DNA of 21,009 nucleotides from Chara braunii (GCA_003427395.1 BFEA01000129.1:425013-446021); one strand, 5' to 3'; shown: positions 1-9,128, counted from the stretch's first letter. Program-made: numbers and translations. The notes: generated from the letters alone by a model not told the origin.

Positions 1-35
1 CTCGTTAGTTTTCTTTATCAGTCGAAGTGCCACGT

Positions 36-36
<1 letters not shown>

Positions 37-101
<65 letters not shown>
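37..101. repeat. (CT)n microsatellite
   Basis: An uninterrupted run of about 32 CT units. The open reading frames through it (Leu-Ser or Arg-Glu repeats) are products of the repeat and not genes. Immediately 3' is a pyrimidine stretch ending in a TTTGCAG acceptor-like sequence, but no exon can be supported after it. Confidence 0.98.
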
Positions 102-106
<5 letters not shown>

Positions 107-917
107 TCGTCGTTGTCTTCTTTGCAGGTACGCGGCACCTTCCTCCCCCAGCGCAGCCATGGCGGACTTCTTCTTCGATGATGGCGCACTTCGGCTATGG
201 CGCCCAACTTCAGCATACCATGGACAAGAACGGCGCGTGAGATAGCGGGTACCAGCTCCAAGACCAATGCAATCAGACTCGCTTTCTTTTCCACTCCGCA
301 CTCATGCAAACCGATGGTGAGACACACTGGCGCACAGCACCCACTCAAAGCTCAGAGATATGAAAGTCGAAAACTCAGTTCAGATACAAGCTCGCTTCAA
401 CAGGCTATGGCGCATCAGCGCCTGTACACTCCAACTCTCGGCTCTCTAACCAACACCTCTGTTCACACTCACTCAACCCTGGATCACCCTGGATATCCCA
501 CACGCATGCACACACTCTCGCACTCACACACTCGCCTATCAGCTATGGCGGCTATGGCCGCTGTCCCTCTGTGGCTATGGCTTTCTATCTCCTTCAGCCC
601 ACCTCGTCTCCGGGCACTCTGCAGACCACCTCGCACAAGTCGCTCAAGCAGCACTTCCGCATGGCTTACGCAGGAATGAATGAATGGCTGGATGCTGCCT
701 CTTGATTTATACTTCTGGAAGTCGCTGGTCTGCCTCTTTCCACTGGCCCCCTGGTGCACACAGTCCCATTATCCCATATGGTACTTGCTGACTGGACTAA
801 GTGCGACTGGGCCTGGGAACCGCTGACTCAGCAAAGGTGGACTTCACCACTTGCCCACTTGCCTCTAGTCTACTGTGAGCAACTTTGGAAGGGCCACTGT
901 GGACTTGGCCCCTCGAC
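102..917. other. No supported gene; scattered GGCTATGGC motif
   Basis: No reading frame on either strand shows a recognisable domain. The 160-codon plus-strand frame at 197-679 is of low complexity (Ser/Thr/His rich) and resembles nothing known to me. The motif GCTATGGC occurs at about 193, 404, 542, 551 and 574, more often than expected, which suggests decayed repeat material rather than a coding region. Confidence 0.5.
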
Positions 918-1000
918 ACTGTAGCAGCTACGACCTTGACCTTTCAGGACTGTAGCAGCTAAGAACTTGACCTTTCAGAAGCGCTACAGCTATGACTGCT
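918..1000. repeat. 31-bp tandem repeat
   Basis: Two near-identical units start at 918 and 949. Each begins ACTGTAGCAGCTA and ends CTTGACCTTTCAG, and a partial third related stretch follows (GCGCTACAGCTATGAC). The sequence continues to about 1160 without a gene. A CAG/GTAAGG donor-like site lies near 1136-1144 but has no supported exon. Confidence 0.8.
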
Positions 1001-1359
1001 GGAACTCGCTAAGACCTCTACCCGACAGGTCTACAGATCGAACCCCTACAACCTACGGACCTACGACAGCCTACCAACTGTTGCGAATACACAGGTCACT
1101 GGTTCAACTCTCGGGTCGACACAGGTACTGTACACAGGTAAGGTAAAGACTAGGGATCGAGCACTGGGATCTGCATTCGCTACTGCTAATAGGTGAATAC
1201 CGTTTCAGTATACTTGATTTTACTCACCACAACTATCTGGATGTGTTTGAGCCCATGCACGGTTGTGCCAAGCTCAATTATGCCGTTTCCGCACATCTCC
1301 ACAAACACGTCCTCATTCAGGCGTTGATGAAACTCAACGCTGCTAGTTCCAAAATGCAG

Positions 1360-1520
1360 TTTCGGTAAAAAGGAACCGCGGGGGGGCTTTTTTTTTTTTT
1401 TTTTTTCCCTTTCCCCATCTGACACCACGGCCGACCCCTGTAGTTATGACACCCAGCGTGACACCACGGCCGCTGTACTTTCATAACATTTTTTAAATCG
1501 GTGGCTGGTTTCTTTGCAGG
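1360..1520 (+). repeat. Dispersed repeat, copy 1
   Basis: This copy starts at TTTCGGT, contains a long T run (about 1388-1406), and then two occurrences of TGACACCACGGCCG separated by a GTTATGACACCC segment. It ends near CTTTGCAGG. The same order of blocks recurs at 5998-6172, so this is a dispersed repeat family present twice in the same orientation. The family is unknown; an LTR fragment or a MITE are both possible. Confidence 0.75.
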
Positions 1521-2138
1521 TGGTTGTTTTTTCCTGGAACATTCGAAACTCTCGGGTGACATAAAGGAACTTGCCCCTTGTATGTATATAATGAGTCAGC
1601 GAAACTCTGACGAAACAGTTTGTCGCAGCCCCTCGATTCTTGTCCTCTTCTCCCTCTCTGCCTACGATTTACCGGGCAGCTCTGTAACTCTGTTTGACTA
1701 TATATGTATATTATATATACAAAAAGGTGCAACGGGTATCGAAGATTCTTTTTTTCGTTTTTATTCTAAGGGGAAAAAAAAACAATTTGGAAGTTTAAAT
1801 TTATTTTGAAGAGCAAAAAGTGCTGAATGACTGATCGGCAAAAACGGTGTCGTTATGAGGATGAATGACCAACGTACACCGGTTCAACTGGCATTCATTG
1901 CGCACACGGAGACATTAGACCAAATGCAATTTTTTTTTATTCAAAATCCAACTACATTCAACATTCAGCCCCGAGACCCCATGGGCCCAAAAGAATACCT
2001 TTGCCACAACGACCGATCCACACTCCCCTGCCCACAATGATCGATCCTCGGGCTGTGTCCCATCAAGACGTTTATCCAGATCCCCTCTCCGGCCGGGGGG
2101 GGGGCTTATCACCTCTCCTAGCCGTAGGACTGGTTATT

Positions 2139-2141
<3 letters not shown>
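1521..2141. other. No gene seen
   Basis: AT-rich spacer with TATATA stretches near 1699-1720 and poly-A/poly-T runs. Frames of 60-100 codons exist on both strands but none shows domain-like composition. A G run (about 2095-2104) precedes the GA microsatellite. Confidence 0.5.

Positions 2142-2213
<72 letters not shown>
2142..2213. repeat. (GA)n microsatellite
   Basis: About 36 perfect GA units. The Glu-Arg and Leu-Ser frames across it are artefacts of the repeat. Confidence 0.98.
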
Positions 2214-2216
<3 letters not shown>

Positions 2217-2377
2217 TGGAGGACTCTGGAAGTTTGCACTGCGCTGCGGCCTGTGTGGGAGCCGAAACGGCAGTGCGAGCTTCATGAGCTCGGCGCGCAT
2301 ATGACCAGACGAAGCCTTAATAGGGTTACCGTAGCCAAATCATAATTTGCATTCGAAATAAGCGCAAAAAGCTACGT

Positions 2378-2470
2378 CTTCCCCCGAATCGAAGGTCATT
2401 ATTGCTGTATTGTGGACGGAAAGTTGCCCCAAATACAGGCATAATGACCGTACCTTCTATTCGGGGGAAG
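2378..2470. repeat. Long imperfect hairpin (MITE-like)
   Basis: The left arm (2378-2410) starts CTTCCCCCGAATCGAAGG and continues TCATTATTGCTGTAT. The right arm (2431-2470) is its inverse, ending CCTTCTATTCGGGGGAAG. The arms differ by a single base in the first 19 and by a 3-4 base bulge further in; the loop is about 20 bases. It could be the fold of a small non-autonomous transposon or of a structured transcript. No direct target duplication was identified. Confidence 0.8.
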
Positions 2471-2672
2471 AAGGTAGAGAACATACGACAGCCAGATGGC
2501 TGCAAGATGGCTGATTGGTGAACGAACGCATATCACGCTTGTGACGTGATGAACACATAGAAGCAGTTTGTGTCCTGCCGGTCCCTGCTGGATGTAGCAA
2601 CGTTACTTGCATTTCGCTTTGGTTTGTTTTTTCTTTTAATGGTTACAATGGAAACACAAGTTTAATCATCAA

Positions 2673-2733
2673 CGATCCAATCAGCGGTCCAATCAACGGT
2701 CCAATCGAACGATTCAATCACCTATCCAATCAA
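2673..2733. repeat. 12-bp CCAATC minisatellite
   Basis: About five degenerate units of CGGTCCAATCAA at 12-13 base spacing. Each carries a CCAATC or TCAATC core. The surrounding 2480-3100 has no supportable gene. It contains A/T runs and an A-rich tract at about 3060-3083. Confidence 0.75.
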
Positions 2734-3159
2734 GGAAGCAACCAACGACAACAACTTATTCACACAAGTGTGACTATAGCAATCCCTGAGACCCGAGACG
2801 GACAAAGGTCAATCATTCATCCATTTTTTAATTATTATTATTACTCTTTTAATTTGTGTCGTCCTTGCGCAGGGGTCATTCTAATCTTCTCTGTATCCTT
2901 CCAATTTTAACGGATGTCCTTCGACTTCACGTGGGAGGGGACTGTTACTTTGGGTGGGGGCGGAGGAGATGGGGCAGAGCAAGGAAGACAGGACGGCCAC
3001 TCACCTCTCCGATCCCTACGTCGGTTTGACGCTCGACATGATGGACGATTTTCCAATTACAAAAAAAAAATAAAAAAAAAAATCGGGAAAATGATGAAGA
3101 GCAACTGACCAGGTCTCCGGCAACACACACAAACCACCCACGCGTGTGAGACAATTTAC

Positions 3160-3300
3160 ACTGTGTACAGGCCAATCGGCAAAGCGAGGTTGCTCCGTCA
3201 TCTCCCTCGGGGATCGAACCCGTGTCAGTCAAGCACACTCGTTGCAAGCAAGAGAGGATGGGATGCTTGTGACAGGGAGGCGGAATGCCTAACTACGATA
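3160..3300 (-). mobile_element. tRNA-like SINE fragment (low certainty)
   Basis: On the minus strand, 3220-3209 reads GGTTCGATCCCC, a perfect pol III B-box/T-loop. Upstream on the same strand is TAGTTAGGCATTCCGCCTCC (about 3295-3276), similar to the D-arm and anticodon-arm start of tRNA-derived SINE heads. The spacing to the B-box is larger than in a tRNA, so this is not a functional tRNA gene. A decayed tRNA-derived SINE is the likeliest reading. Confidence 0.4.
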
Positions 3301-3366
3301 GAGCGAGAGGAAACACTGTGGAAAAAAATAGAAAAAAAAGTAAAATCGACTGATCAGACTGAGTGC

Positions 3367-3546
3367 TCACCCGTCCACGTTGTGGACGATAGGTCCATCA
3401 CAGCAAATATCACCGTCCGATAACGTCGCTGGACCTCTGCTGCCCCTGAAGTTGCATTCACCCACCACAAGCTTTGACGACAAAGATATCAAGACTGTCA
3501 CAAGCAAGGCAGCAGCCATCGCCGAGCTTGCACCGGGCTTGCCCAT
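3367..3546 (-). CDS. Candidate first exon of a secreted protein gene
   Basis: From the ATG at 3546 the minus strand encodes 59 residues: a short basic start (MGKPGASS), a hydrophobic core (AAALLVTVLISLSS), then a small-residue site (VVG) before a hydrophilic stretch with three cysteines (ECNF, ICCDGP). This is a textbook secretion signal. The frame ends in a TGA that lies inside GACGG/GTGAGC, an excellent 5' splice donor (GT at 3370-3369), so the real exon probably ends at 3371. A pyrimidine tract ending in CCACAG at 3316 could be an acceptor for a very short 55-base intron; the frame after it stays open about 30 codons, into the SINE-like segment. Downstream exons were not found. A TATA box lies about 200 bases upstream. 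I do not recognise the protein family. Confidence 0.45.
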   Translation of the reverse strand: MGKPGASSAMAAALLVTVLISLSSKLVVGECNFRGSRGPATLSDGDICCDGPIVHNVDG

Positions 3547-3748
3547 GAAGGCAGCCCTTAGTAGTTTCGTGCACACCCCAGATGCAATCCCACCGCTGGG
3601 AGGACACACAACTCTGGCAGGCAATCGTAATCAATCGTAAGGAGAATGAAAGCACGGAGGGCAGCAGAAGGACCGAGAGCGAGAAAGAGGAAGTGCCAGT
3701 GAGGGGAAGATCTCTTGCACAGGGCATAGGATCAATCGATGAGCCCTC

Positions 3749-3756
3749 TATATATA
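3749..3756 (-). promoter_or_regulatory. TATA box upstream of the secreted-protein exon
   Basis: TATATATA on the minus strand. A start of transcription 25-30 bases downstream would give a 5' leader of about 170 bases, pyrimidine-rich as in many plant leaders, before the ATG at 3546. Motif match only. Confidence 0.35.
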
Positions 3757-3997
3757 CGTTGTCGTTGTAGATCGACACTCGCACCACTACGCGAACAGTC
3801 CAGATGCACCCGGTCCAGAAAGCGTCCAATTGTGTGCATATAGAGCTAGACCTCCTCATACTTTCAACACACGTTCAAAATGTTGGACAAGTCTGAATGC
3901 ACCTGGTCGACCGGGTGTGCAATTTTATGTGCCTTGTGGAATGTTGCGTGGTGGATAGAGGCGCACCTGGTCCATCTTCTGCATGAGCGGACGGCTC

Positions 3998-4080
3998 GGA
4001 CCGAACCACAGGCAAGGATTCGAACTGAGGCTCTGTACTTCTGCAGTTCATAGGTGTACCAACTGAGCTAGGCACGCTTG
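3998..4080 (-). mobile_element. tRNA-like segment with A and B boxes (SINE head or tRNA relic)
   Basis: The minus strand reads TAGCTCAGTTGGT at 4070-4058 (perfect A-box) and AGTTCGAATCCT at 4026-4015 (perfect B-box), with the 33-base gap typical of a tRNA. The anticodon-stem and T-stem bases do not pair well, and no clean 7-bp acceptor stem is present. A working tRNA is therefore unlikely; a tRNA-derived SINE head or a decayed tRNA copy fits better. The 3' flank carries two GCACCTGGTC-type motifs at about 3965 and 3898. Confidence 0.6.
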
Positions 4081-4507
4081 TATGTTTGTCATCCTTGCCC
4101 AGAAGCCATGTTATTAAAAAATAAAGATAAAAAAATACAGAGTTCTTGTCTCTACTCTTAGTAGATGGGAGGCGCAGGTACTGGCAAAATGTTCGGTCTT
4201 TGTGTTAGCCCCTCCCCCCCCAAACCGGCCCACCTGCGGCCGCGCCCTACTCCCTGACCACCGTTGATCAGGGATTGAAGAAGTCCCCTGTATAGGCTTA
4301 GGAGTAGTGGTGGGTACCATAGTGAAAGGTGAAATTGAGAGTAGAAACTGTAGAACATAGCATAGTTGAAATTACAAAAAAGAAAAGAAACAAACACAGA
4401 GGGGAGAAAAAAAAAACACAGATGGCGGGAATTATGGGATAATTGGTGGAAAGACCCCGGAAAGTTAGGCGCCCAAATTAGAAAGGTTTTGGCGTGGGGG
4501 CATTCTA

Positions 4508-5079
4508 TGTTCTCACTTCTACATCCGACAGCAGCATTACTCAGGGGATAGTTGGTGGAAACTGCCCAGGCCAAAACCTTATTGGTTTTGGGCACCCAAG
4601 CAAACTTTTCCCGCTTGGCAAAAAGTGCCCAGGGGCAGCACAGGCGTGGGATGCAGAAATCTGGTGGCCGAGATCGGGGTCTACGACCGCTGGGCCCCTT
4701 CCTACCGGATTGAGAACCTGGTTGAGTAATTACGGGATAATAATAATAATCATTGGTGGAAAGCGCCCATGCCAAAACCTTTCTGGTTTGGGGAGCCCAA
4801 ACCTTTCCCGTTTGAAGACCGTTAGGAAGGGGCCCAGCCGTCGTATACCCTAATCTCGGCAACCAGATTTGGGCATTTGAGATCTGACGGCCTGTCGGTG
4901 GACGCTTTTTGCCAAGCCAGAAATGGTTTGGGCAACTTTGGGCGCCACTCTAAGACTTGCCACCAGTTATTCCGAATAATGGGATGATTGGCGGAAAGCA
5001 TCCATGCCAAGACCTTTTCGGTTTTTGCGCGCTCAAACCTTTGGCTGCTGGCATTCTGTTGGATGTAGAAGTAAGAACA
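4508..5079. repeat. Large foldback (inverted repeat) element
   Basis: The left arm, about 4508-4712, is the imperfect reverse complement of the right arm, about 4815-5079. Outer ends match 22 of 24 (TGTTCTCACTTCTACATCC). Inner matches include GCTTGGCAAAAAG and GCTGGGCCCCTTCCTA. The right arm has roughly 70 extra bases. The spacer of about 100 bases contains another unit of the same family (GGTGGAAAGCGCCCATGCC). Several units carry their own small palindrome, such as CCAAAACC-TTATT-GGTTTTGG near 4574. Frames of 119-283 codons over this interval are by-products of the repeats. Confidence 0.85.
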
Positions 5080-5110
5080 TATTAGTTTACTGGAACCATT
5101 TTCCTGCAGC

Positions 5111-5114
5111 TTTT

Positions 5115-5166
<52 letters not shown>

Positions 5167-5168
5167 TC
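5111..5168. repeat. (TTTC)n microsatellite
   Basis: About 14 TTTC units, slightly imperfect at both ends. The Phe-Leu-Ser and Lys-Glu-Arg frames come from it. Confidence 0.97.
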
Positions 5169-5559
5169 CATCTTTTTTTCTCCTTTTAAGCAGTACACCA
5201 CACATAGGCCCGGCGGGTGTCAACATGAAACCCGCACCACTTTGGAGGCCACCGATATTTTTTTTCAACAGCACCCCTGGCTGTGGGGGGGGGCATCCGA
5301 GTTTTGCATCTGGGGCGACAAAAACTTTCTGCAAGAAAATTAAAAAAAATGAATCCAATCCACTGATAGATTTGGACCGGGGTGGATACGGGGTGGATTT
5401 GTATGGTGACAGGGTGCAATGAGGAGTCTCCTGACCATAATTGAATCCAATCCACCTGACAGCTCGGTGGTCCGAATACAGGAAGTGGAGGGGGTATGGA
5501 GGGCTGCTGCCCTCATTAAATTGAGATATATTGGATGTATGTAAATTAGGATAATTGCT

Positions 5560-5800
5560 GAAAAGCGCCCACATGGAAACCATTTCGCTTTTGGGTGCCC
5601 TTAAAAACCCAGGCCAGTGCTGTGCGCCCAGGGAAAACCATACCAGGGTATTTTCATCCCATGTCCAACCCAACCCACAGCAGTTTTCCCTGGGCCCTAC
5701 TTGGCTACCGACCTCACATGGGATGAAAATACCGCCGTATCGTTTTCCCTGGGCGCATGGTAGTGACCCTGGTTTTTCGCGCGCCCAAAACTGAAAACCA
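5560..5800. repeat. Second foldback element
   Basis: A perfect 16-bp inverted pair, TATTTTCATCCCATGT at 5649-5664 and its complement at 5716-5731, sits inside longer imperfect arms. GCGCCCAGGGAAAAC at about 5624 is mirrored near 5742-5756, and TTTTGGGTGCCC at about 5590 is mirrored near 5785. The outer part shares GCGCCCA, ACCATTTC and TTTTGGG blocks with the element at 4508-5079, so both belong to one family. Confidence 0.8.
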
Positions 5801-5997
5801 TGTAAATTTGCTCACTGTGCTTGCCGTTAACAAGCAACCTGACTGCTATCCCCCCAGAATAGATGGGGCTGTGTGAGTTGAGATAAAAAAAAAGAAAACA
5901 TTAAACAGTGGACACACCATGTTTTGAAACACTAAAGGCAGATAAAACTCGCCCCGGCAAAGAAACCACGCACCAACTCACAACTGGAAATGAGCGA

Positions 5998-6172
5998 TTT
6001 CGGTCCAAAAGTATTTGTTGGGCATTTTCTGTATTTTGTTTTGTTTTCCCCTCTGACACCACGGCTGACCCTCGTAAATATAACACGCATAAATATGACA
6101 CCCGGTCTGACACCACGGCCGTCGGCACTTTCGTCGCCTTTTTGAACTTGGCGCGGTTTCCTTTGCTGAAGC
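5998..6172 (+). repeat. Dispersed repeat, copy 2
   Basis: This copy has the same block order as 1360-1520: TTTCGGT, a T-rich tract, TCTGACACCACGGC, a repeated ATGACACCC segment, TGACACCACGGCCG, then CCTTTGC. The segment after it (6173-6356) has no supportable gene. Confidence 0.75.
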
Positions 6173-6356
6173 ATGTTTTTGTATGGCCTTTCCATACTCA
6201 AAGGAGACATTAACGTACTTTCCCTCAAGAGAAAAAACACAGTCAGCCTTTGGACAGTCCGTGTGTCCTTTGGCTTTTCCCTTAGGCGTCGCTCTCGTAG
6301 ATCGTCGACCCTATTTCGTTTCTTCTTTTAGGCTCGGTAGAGAGACGCAGGCCAGG

Positions 6357-6679
6357 CTATTGGTCCGTAGATGGAACGGGGACTGTCAGAGCTGTGGACT
6401 CGTGGGGTGTCCCCTGATGGATGGCTAGGATGTGATCTAAAATTTCGGGCCGGGGCCTCATGTCCCTAGCCGCGATATTCCGTCGTAGAGCAGTCTTGAT
6501 TACTCGGTTCACATTTTCTGCAAGGCCGTTTGATTGAGACATATGGGGCGAGGTGCTCCGAATGGAGACACCATGTGGGACTAGGCCATTGTATGTGTGT
6601 CTGTGTTTGTATGTGTGTGTGTGTGTGCCTGTAAGGGGTGAGGCGGGGGGGGGCGTGGGGGGGGCGCAACCTCTCCCCC

Positions 6680-6713
<34 letters not shown>

Positions 6714-7158
6714 TAATCAATCAACAAAAAAGAAAATAATGAAAAAAATAACGAATAATTTTTATTTTTTTATTTGTTTTCTTTTTAACTTGCACCACGA
6801 AACCCCCCCTCTGAAAATTGTTTTTTTTCTTTGTTCTTTTTTTTTGAGGGGGTGAGGCGGGGTTTGCACAACCCCAATCGACTTTCCAAAATCCAACCCC
6901 CACACGACCGCAAAGTAGAGCGGCCACGGCCGCCTCCGTGGGAGATTCATAGGTTAAGATCTCCTCGGTGTCTTGATGCAATCTGAGGAAACGGTTGACA
7001 TATTGCACAATTTTCGTTATCTGTCTCGTTCTATATGGGTAACCCTCAATCCATTTGGAGAAATGGTCCACAAACATGAGTAGGATTGTATATTCACAAC
7101 TAACTGCGATTTCGTCAAAACGAACATTTTTTATTTTTTGTACGAACTTGAGAGTCAA
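6357..7158 (-). pseudogene. Decayed retrotransposon integrase, split by an insertion
   Basis: The left part of the protein (7158 to about 6890) contains VDHFSKWIEGYP, the conserved block after the first catalytic Asp of Ty3/gypsy integrases, and a candidate Asp in FDEIAV. The right part (about 6590-6357) contains SPHMSQSNGLAENVNR, the catalytic-Glu region. The middle of the core, which should hold the second catalytic Asp, is replaced by an unrelated TG-rich/AATC-rich insertion (about 6590-6890). No zinc finger, RT or C-terminal domain is seen nearby. The sequence (HFSKWIEGYP) differs from the integrase at 16683-18263 (MDRFSKYARL), so it comes from another gypsy lineage. Not functional. Confidence 0.8.
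6592..6724 (+). mobile_element. (TG)n, G/C core, (AATC)n element, copy 1
   Basis: A TG-rich tract (6592-6626) is followed by a core with long G runs and CCTCTCCCCCACC, then about ten AATC units to 6724. It interrupts the integrase relic, so it is an insertion. The insertion may extend to about 6890, since a second GGGGTGAGGCGGGG block occurs at about 6848. The layout matches 15415-15545 and 15600-15725. Confidence 0.7.
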
Positions 7159-7198
7159 TTTTTTTGCGATTTTTGTATGTAATTTATGAAGTATGTTA

Positions 7199-7375
7199 TG
7201 GGTATAGGGTCAGGGGTTGGGGGTAAAGGGGTAAGAGGTAAGGGGTAAGGGATAAGGGGTAATATGGGTAAGGGGTAAGGGGTAAGGGATAAGGGGTAAT
7301 ATGGGTGAGGGTTAAGGGGTAAGGGATAAGGGATAAGGGGTAATATGGGTAAGGGGTAAGGGTTAAGGCGTAACA
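7199..7375 (+). repeat. G-rich GGGTAA-type minisatellite
   Basis: Degenerate 6-7 base units (GGGGTAA, GGGATAA, GGGTTAA) are organised in higher-order blocks marked by GGGGTAATATGGGT at about 7256, 7293 and 7337. The unit resembles telomeric repeats but is neither TTTAGGG nor a pure array. Closely spaced G runs could form G-quadruplexes on the plus strand. Confidence 0.9.
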
Positions 7376-7617
7376 ATGGTACCCGGTCAGCTGAAGTAAC
7401 ACAATAATGGTGTTCAATCGGGCATGTTGCGCTGTTGCTTTGTTAAATACATCCGAACATGTTCATGGGTGTCTATCCACCACAGCCAATGAACTATTTA
7501 CATTTGCACAAATTTGAACAAATGTTTTGCTTTGATCATGTCGTCTATCATATGTCTTTTGTTGCACAAGTAACTGCTAGTTCGGTGTGACAAGTACATC
7601 TAAAGCGATCCGTCCCT
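7376..7617. other. Flank of the Ulp1 relic; inverted match to repeats at 9235-9320
   Basis: No gene. CATGGGTGTCTAT at 7464-7476 is the exact reverse complement of ATAGACACCCATG at 9308-9320, on the other side of the Ulp1 relic. This may be a subterminal repeat of a transposon. Confidence 0.4.
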
Positions 7618-8418
7618 TTATATATTGTGAATGTCGTCAAAAGAGAAGTTGAATGACGGGAGAAATCCTCTTGCCAACAATGACGCATATGTTAGCATAA
7701 ACACACCGCATTCATTAATGCCGCGCTGTCTAGGAATGCCTGACACATTCCATAATATTATGTGGTTGAAATCTTTTGTATCTACCACCTTACCCTGTTC
7801 AACCGATCTTTCGAACAAGAATTTTCCAAAACCACCTGTCACTTTCCTTGCCAATCCTGTGTTAGGCGTAAGCGAGTCGTAGTACTCCATTTTGTGGCGT
7901 TTCAAGTCCGCTATTACTAGTGTCCAACGGTTGGACAGCCGAATATGGAATGAAGCTATTGGTCCACGTCACCCACATCTATATCTGTCATCCACTTTTG
8001 CACTACGCTATATTGGTATTGCATGTCGTCGTCGGACAATTTCACGAAGAAGAAGGAACTAAAAATTGTCGTTATCGGGATGCGCCATTTTTCTTCTACT
8101 ACGGTTCCGTCTTGTCCACTATCATACTCGCGATGGCTTATGCGACACATGTTGTCAAGCCTAACGAGGTTTAAATAAAAGTTAACTATTTCGGTGTTCA
8201 ACCAATTGCCTCGAACCGGTTAGTGTTAGTTCTTCTTTTGTTGCCCTGTTGTACGTGGATGTCCAGACCGTCCGATTCTCCACTTGCACTGAATCTCGTA
8301 AATGTTGTACCGCGATCGTCTCCTTCTCCGACAACTTATCCGTTGCTAAGTGGATCGTCCATCCTAGTTTGCATCCTCGTACTTCTTCTATGTTCCTCAT
8401 TTCTGCACATGACAACAC
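7618..8418 (-). pseudogene. Ulp1-type (C48) cysteine protease, decayed
   Basis: The minus strand carries the hallmarks of Ulp1/SENP desumoylases in order. WLNTEIVNFYLNL (about 8201-8165) is the substrate-groove start. TTIFSSFFF and VVQKWM follow. Then WTLVIADLKRH, MEYYDSL (catalytic Asp) and RQRGINECGVFMLTYA (oxyanion Gln and catalytic Cys) appear. The residue just before the Trp of WTLV should be the catalytic His; here it is Arg (codon at 7929-7927, CGT). The domain is spread over three frames: shifts lie near 8195 and between 7955 and 7925. Ulp1 domains are common passengers of plant MULE and CACTA transposons, so this may mark a DNA transposon. Inactive by sequence. Confidence 0.75.
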
Positions 8419-9128
8419 ATTATGCGTCAGCGTAAGCTATCGTTATTGGGGCCTGCCATATTTGCATGCTCGAAACGGCAGACAAAATTTCAATTGCTAA
8501 ACCATGCCAACAAGATACTATAGCAAGTTGACATGAACACCCCGACCTCCACCCTTCCGCGTAATATGCCGCATAACACAACTACCATTCTTGCCAAATT
8601 AACCTGTATTTTTTAGGAGCAAATCGATTCATGAAACTTATCGCGATCTATGATGGTTAACGGTAACCCTGCTTCCATTTGTTCATGTTCACTACTCTTG
8701 GCAATATTTTGAATATAAGTTCACTACTTCAGCCTTGTTGTTTCACATTTTTTCACATTATTTTTTTTTTCATTTCGTTAGTATGGTTTTCATTTTTCAA
8801 GTTCGTGGGGATTTAGGTTAAGACAATCATTCGTAACGCGCTAAAAAATAACATAACAAGTTCTCTTAAATTTGAGGTGTCCTTGACACATGGCAGACAA
8901 AGTGCCCCATATCGTGTGTTTTCACATGCCTTTATTATAAAACTGTACCAAGCACGCGCACACAATTTAATCCACACACAGAACCTAACGCTGCTAACGA
9001 GTCCACCTCTGCCCCCCCCCCCCCAACACACACACACACACACACACACACCTACGTATCCAGATGGGGCACCCTCTATGATTGGGAGTGTTATTTTGAG
9101 AATTGTAGTGTCACAATAACACTTCCAG
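8419..9128. other. No gene seen; poly-C and (CA)n tract
   Basis: AT-rich sequence without a supportable gene. A C run and about 17 CA units lie at 9013-9052. Any upstream part of the Ulp1-bearing protein has decayed past recognition here. Confidence 0.5.

Noticed and set aside
27-245. Reading frames across the CT, GA, TG and TTTC microsatellites
   Set aside because: They exist because short repeats lack stop codons; flanking residues show no domain-like sequence.
3998-4080. Functional tRNA gene (possible GCA anticodon)
   Set aside because: Anticodon, T and acceptor stems do not pair adequately; SINE head or relic is a better reading.
4158-5673. Minus-strand frames of 234 and 283 codons
   Set aside because: They follow the inverted-repeat units (repeated KVLAWA-type phrases) and show no protein family.
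7199-7375. True telomere end
   Set aside because: Units are degenerate and the array is internal, with transposon relics on both sides.
7155-7417. Pro/Tyr/Leu-rich protein encoded by the G-rich minisatellite
   Set aside because: The repeat (PYPLPL...) is a translation of GGGTAA units in two frames; no start context or flanking domain.
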